Part shown: positions 59,676 to 64,000 of the stretch, in pieces
Layout of the letters: every line of letters starts with the position of its first letter
Numbering within the stretch: the stretch's first letter is position 1
Source: Orientallactaga sibirica
Lineage: Eukaryota > Chordata > Mammalia > Rodentia > Dipodidae
Direction of reading: 5' to 3'
DNA: 64,000 nucleotides
Assembly (NCBI GenBank): GCA_036365145.1
Contig: JAEOAD010000031.1
Span: forward strand, 8,280,001-8,344,000
Made by a program: the position numbers and the translations under genes
Notes under the pieces: model-generated
Seen by the model: only the letters and a program-made list of their open reading frames with translations
Told to the model about the DNA's origin: nothing
Databases searched by the model: none

Positions 59676-60050
59676 AGGCTGGAGCGATGGCTCAGTGGGG
59701 AAGAGTATTTCCTGCACAAGCATGAGGTCCCAGGGAGGCTAAGACTGCTTGAGTTTGATTTCCCAGAAAATTACCCCAGTAAACAGCTGGGCATGGCTAC
59801 ACATATCTGTAATACTTACCCTGTGGGGAGCAGAGCTTGGAGAATCACCGGGGCTCATGGAAAATGGCAAGCCCCAGAATTAGTGACTCCACTTCAAGGA
59901 AACACATCGATTTGCAATGGAGGGAGGGGGACGCAGTGTTATCCTTTATTCTTCACATGTGCACATGCAGCACACACATCTGTGCATATGTGTGCATATG
60001 CTTCACACACACCACAGCATACATACTGAACACACACATACACAGAAAGA
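59676..60050 (+). mobile_element. B4-type composite SINE, diverged
   Basis: The front aggctggagcgatggctcag leads into a ctgcacaagcatgaggtccc block, a B1-like gctgggcatggctacacata block and a CA/CATA-rich tail (59960-60045). Confidence 0.7.
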
Positions 60051-60071
60051 AAAAAAGAAATAAATACATGC

Positions 60072-60345
60072 CTGGGGACATTTTATTTATTGACATTTAT
60101 TTATTTATTTATTTATACTTATTTGTTTCTGTGACACAGTCTCATGTAGCCATGGCTGGCCTTGAACTTTCTCTATAGCCAATGATTACCTTGAACTTGT
60201 GGCCCTCCTGGTTTCCTATCCCTGGAGCTGGGATTATAGATATTTACCAGCCTGCCTGGTTTATGTGGCACTAGAAATAAAAGCCATCTTCTCAGACAAA
60301 CAGTACACAAACACTCTACCAATTGAGGTACTCACCCATCTTTTT
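60072..60345 (-). mobile_element. B1/ID composite SINE, diverged
   Basis: An (ATTT)n tail, a gtagccatggctggccttga block, ctggagctgggattatagat, and an ID-like end with acactctaccaattgaggta. Confidence 0.65.
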
Positions 60346-60790
60346 TACTAATTATTTTAAATTTTCACATATTTAATGCAACATGATATTTTGATAAACA
60401 GTGAAATAGTTGCTATAGTCTATGAGGTTAAAATATCTGCCATCTCTCATGTATTTTTCTTTCCTCCTTTTATATTTATTTATTTATTGGCAAGAACATT
60501 TAAAATCATTCTCATAGCAAATTTTTCAATAGGTGGTACAGCATTATTATAGCAGTCCCCATGTTGGGCATTGTAATTCTAGATGTACCACACATAACGG
60601 CAGCTTCTTCTGTGACCTGCACTTTTTCACCCTTCTCCTGTAACTGTACTCCTTTATTTGGTTATTTTTCACATTCTACATACAAATGAAACCATGTAAT
60701 ATTTTTCTTTCTGTATCTGGCTTTTGGTACTCACCTTAATGTCTTTTCAAATGATCCATGCTGTAGCACATAGCAGGAATTCTATTTTTT

Positions 60791-61005
60791 TATGAGAGAG
60801 AGAGAGAGAGAGAATTGGTGTGCCAGGGCTTCCAGACACTGTGATCACACTCCAGACATGGACATCCCCATGTGCATATGTGCGACCTTGCATGCTTGTG
60901 TGACTGTGTGTGTGTGTCTGGCTTACATCGAGCATGGAGATTCAAACATGAGTCCTTAGGCTTCTCAGGCAAACACCTTAACTACTTAACCATCTTTCCA
61001 GCCTA
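60791..61005 (-). mobile_element. B2-like SINE nested in L1
   Basis: A (GA)n run (60793-60811), atggacatccccatgtgcat, and the head aggctggaaagatggttaag on the minus strand. A perfect target duplication, aggaattctattttt, is at 60776-60790 and 61006-61020. Confidence 0.93.
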
Positions 61006-61459
61006 AGGAATTCTATTTTTGAGTCCTGAATAGTAGTTCATTATGTTTGCACCACTATGTGTCCATCCATTCATCTACTGGTGGATGCTCTGGTTTCCAT
61101 ATCTTGGCTAATGTGAATGATGCTGCAATGAATGTGGGAGAGAAGATAACTTTACAAGATGGTGATGCCATTTCTTTGGGTATATACTGGGGAGAGAGAT
61201 GGGTGGATCATATGGAAGTTATAATTACTTTAGGAACCTCCATAACGGTTATGTCAATAAAAATCAGTTTCACCAGCAGTGTACAAGGGTTCCTTTTTCT
61301 CTTCCCTCTGCCACTGATTATATCCATCCTAACAGTATGAGGTTATGCTTCCTTCTGAATCTCACCTGTAGCTCCCTGATGATTACTGGTGTTGAGTGCC
61401 TGCTCATGCACATAACTTCTTCTTTGTAAACTATCTGTTTGTCTTTTTGTTTTTTTTTT

Positions 61460-61520
61460 TATTTCATTGCCAGGGCCTCAAGCATGCTAGGCAAATGCTG
61501 TACCATGAGAGAAGAAGCCA
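61460..61520 (-). mobile_element. ID-type SINE fragment nested in L1
   Basis: The sequence attgccagggcctcaagcat, then gctaggcaaatgctgtacca, is the complement of an ID core. Confidence 0.6.
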
Positions 61521-61721
61521 TTACTGTTTTCTCTCTATTGAGTGCTGTGATTTCCTTATATACTTTCATATTAATCCCTTGTTAGATGTACGGTGTATAA
61601 ATATTATTTGGCCTCAACCCATAGGCTGCCTTTTCATTAATGTTTTCTTCCGATTGAGTTTTATGATTCCCTTGTCTATATTTATATTAACTCCTTGTTA
61701 GATGTACAGTTTATAATTTTG

Positions 61722-61862
61722 TTTTTCAAAATTGAGTCTCACTCTAGCCCTGACTGACCTGAACTTTATTATGTAGTCTCAAGCTTGCCTCAAATCCACA
61801 GTGAACCTCCTACCTCTGCATCCTGAGTTCTAGGACTAAAGGTATGCACCAGCATGCCCAGT
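61722..61862 (-). mobile_element. B1 SINE nested in L1
   Basis: It has attgagtctcactctagccc, a gacctgaactttattatgta block, and ctaaaggtatgcaccagcat then gcccag. It directly abuts the B2-like copy at 61863. Confidence 0.88.
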
Positions 61863-62034
61863 AGAGAGAAAGAGAGAGAGAGAGAGGGAATGGGTGCACC
61901 AGGGTCTATCTACTATAAACAAACTCCAGGTGCATGAGCCACTTTTTGCATCTGGCTTTACATGGGTATTGGGGAGTAGAACTTAGGTCATTTGCCTTCA
62001 TGAGCATGTGCTTTAATGGCTGAACCATCTCTCC
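61863..62034 (-). mobile_element. B2-like SINE nested in L1
   Basis: A (GA)n run, gaatgggtgcaccagggtct, a gcatctggctttacatgggt block, and the truncated head ggagagatggttcagcca on the minus strand. Confidence 0.88.
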
Positions 62035-62232
62035 CTATAAATATTTTTGCCTCAACCCATAGGCTGCCTTTTCATGTTGTTAATGATCTTCTTTGTGGTG
62101 CAGAAGGTTTTCAGTTTGATGCGTTCTTTCTTGTTAGTTTTTTATTTCGGTTATTATTGCCTATGCTTTTGGGTGTCCTAACAGAAAAGTCACTGCCAAG
62201 AGGTTTCTGTATGTTTTAATCTAGGAGTTTTA

Positions 62233-64000
62233 TGGGTCTGGTCTTCATTGTAGGGCTATTTGAAACAGAATGAAATACTGAGATAATACTATTAGGCTCT
62301 CTGGGACTTTTGGTTTTAAGTTTGTCCTAGAATCAGAGACAATCCATTGCCCATGTTCCCCTGTGACATCAAATAAACCCACTGAGTTCTCCCAAGTGTC
62401 ACGACTGCTACACAGGCTAATGCAGCTACAGTAGGGCTCCATGCCTCAGGAGGACTTTTCTTTAGGAAATGCATACTAGGGAGTGATACTAATAAAACAA
62501 TTGCCTTTGGAGGCCAGTGAGGCAGCTTCAGGGGGGGGGCAGAGTCTCAAAGGAGGCAAGTCTAATGAGGTCCTTTGACAGAGGGCCAGTGACTTTGGCC
62601 CGCTCCCTTGGGGCCTGGATGTGTCGAGCCTTGTGAAAGAAATCATTTCTTTGTAGGAAGGTAGATGAGTATGTACGGATGGACAGCCAGGTGTCACTGC
62701 GTAAATGTTGCCAGGCCAGAATGGTGCTACCAGCAGGGGAGTTGGCTACAGCCCAAAGCCCTATGGTTGTTTCCTGTGCAGGCATCACCTCCATGCCCAA
62801 GCAAACACCCATTGGACTTCCTTGTTCTGAAAGAAAGCCTCAGACAGCAATTTTGAGAGTTTCCTGGCAAATAGAACAGGCCCATAATGCCTTATCTGCA
62901 ATTGTAAAATCCATCTAGATCAGAAAATGGAAACTTTTTCCATAATTTAATTGACAGCCAAGCCTGACCTGATCTGAACTCAGTTGGCTACAAAACTTGA
63001 CCTGATATGTCCCAAGGTTATCTTTTTAGTGTGAATACTCAAATCTTTCACTGTGAAAATACATGTGTTTGCTTACAGGTGCTACCCCAGGACCTGCAGA
63101 GGGCGAAGCACAATGTGTATGAATTCCTTCCTGAAATCTGAAAAAGTCTGTTTCTAGGACCATCGTTGACCCTAAGGACTTCAGGACCGGTCCTGAGTAC
63201 GCCATGGACTCACTTGCATTGAGGAAGGGCATAGTCGTCTTCAGCAGCTTGCTTTAGCTGGTATTGTAAGAAGCTGAGGATGCTCTAGTCACATCAGCAA
63301 AGGAGATCCACTGTCAAAGTACACAATCATGGGTGCTGGAGGAAGAGACGAGGTATCACCGTGGGTGCAAGCAGCTTTACGTTCTCTCTCTCTCTGTTTC
63401 TTATTATCTCTCTTTCACTTCTTCTCCCATGAGGCAGTTGCAAAACTCCTTTCCTCCTCTCCTCTCCTCTCTTCTTTTCCTCTCTACTTTTGTCTTCTCT
63501 CTGCTTCTTGCTTCACCCCTACTTTTCCCTGGAAATCAGCCCCTTTGTCTATAGCCTCCTCTGGTTCTGCTTTTGGGTCACACACATCCAATTGTCTGTC
63601 CATCCTTATTTCATCTCATCACACTTCCTATTACCACATGCTCCATCTTTCTGTGTGGCTCAATGGGACAAATTGAGCCAACTCTGTTCTCAGCTTGCCT
63701 TTTCAGGCCAAGTCTTCAGAAAGACCACCCATGTTAGATGTTCTCCCTGGCAATAGTGAGCTGTGTCAGGGGAAGGATTATGAAACCCAAATTGTGGCTG
63801 CCTATGCCTGACCCTTGAGCAGGTACTGTCGTTTTACTTAGAAAAAGTCTATGACTGGATAGGTTCCAAAAATTTACCCACATGGCCCTGACTCCAACAT
63901 TGCTAAAGAATGTCAAACAGAATTTCAGAAAACACTAGTGCCCCAGTTGTGTACTTCTCCCTTTGTCAAAATCCAGCAGATAATAAAACTAGTTCTTCAA
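62233..64000. other. Intergenic sequence without clear features
   Basis: There is a G9 run near 62532-62540 and a pyrimidine-rich tract (63381-63490, with TCTCC units). Otherwise nothing is recognised. Short frames here look like chance. Confidence 0.55.

Larger units (their letters stand above)
60350..62232 (-). mobile_element. Antisense LINE-1 3' region with nested SINEs
   Basis: From left to right it has antisense L1 3' UTR (60350-60790), the classic atcttggctaatgtgaatga and ggatcatatggaagttataa blocks, cagtgtacaagggttccttt, and then an ORF2-side block repeated at 61580-61700 and 62037-62220 (ataggctgccttttcat in both). SINEs at 60791, 61460, 61722 and 61863 interrupt it. It is not intact. 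Confidence 0.8.

Overview
This window is mammalian nuclear DNA, almost certainly from a rodent. The best clue to lineage is a very abundant tRNA-derived, B2-like SINE whose 5' end reads like ggctggagagatggcttag and which ends in a (TC)n plus (AAATA)n tail. B1, B4 and ID-type SINEs and rodent MaLR-type LTRs accompany it. I associate this SINE type with dipodoid rodents (jerboas), but that is recognition from memory, not a search.

The only protein-coding gene I can support is NTRK3 (TrkC, the neurotrophin-3 receptor tyrosine kinase), on the + strand. The window covers its 3' end. Bases 1-22316 are late intron, interrupted by a 42-bp cassette exon at 13534-13575 that encodes the 14-residue TrkC kinase insert (K14). 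The penultimate coding exon is at 22317-22475 and the last coding exon at 26431-26616, ending in the PLC-gamma docking tail YLDILG and TGA. All three exons have phase-0 borders, so the cassette can be included or skipped without changing frame. Upstream kinase exons lie outside the window.

The most notable observation is that the K14 cassette lies inside an old antisense LINE-1 (about 12360-14645). Read on the minus strand, the exon and both flanks translate to the C-terminal part of L1 ORF2p ([14 protein letters not shown] and neighbours). The alternative kinase-insert exon therefore appears to be an exonised piece of antisense L1, with the A-rich L1 sense strand supplying the polypyrimidine tract and a gtgag|gtaggt stretch supplying the donor.

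Downstream of the stop codon, about 18 kb (26.6-44.9 kb) contains a single SINE, whereas the flanking intron and intergenic DNA carry a mobile element every 1-2 kb. I read 26617 to about 42.73 kb as a candidate long 3' UTR, with a good AATAAA at 42703. From there to 64000 is intergenic DNA with MIR, B1, B4, B2-like, LTR and L1 fragments. In the intron, a compact MaLR-type LTR element (15570-17257, minus strand) has 5-bp target duplications and long terminal copies that differ by one base over 315 bp, so it is a young insertion. No other coding gene, tRNA or rRNA gene, or CRISPR array was found.
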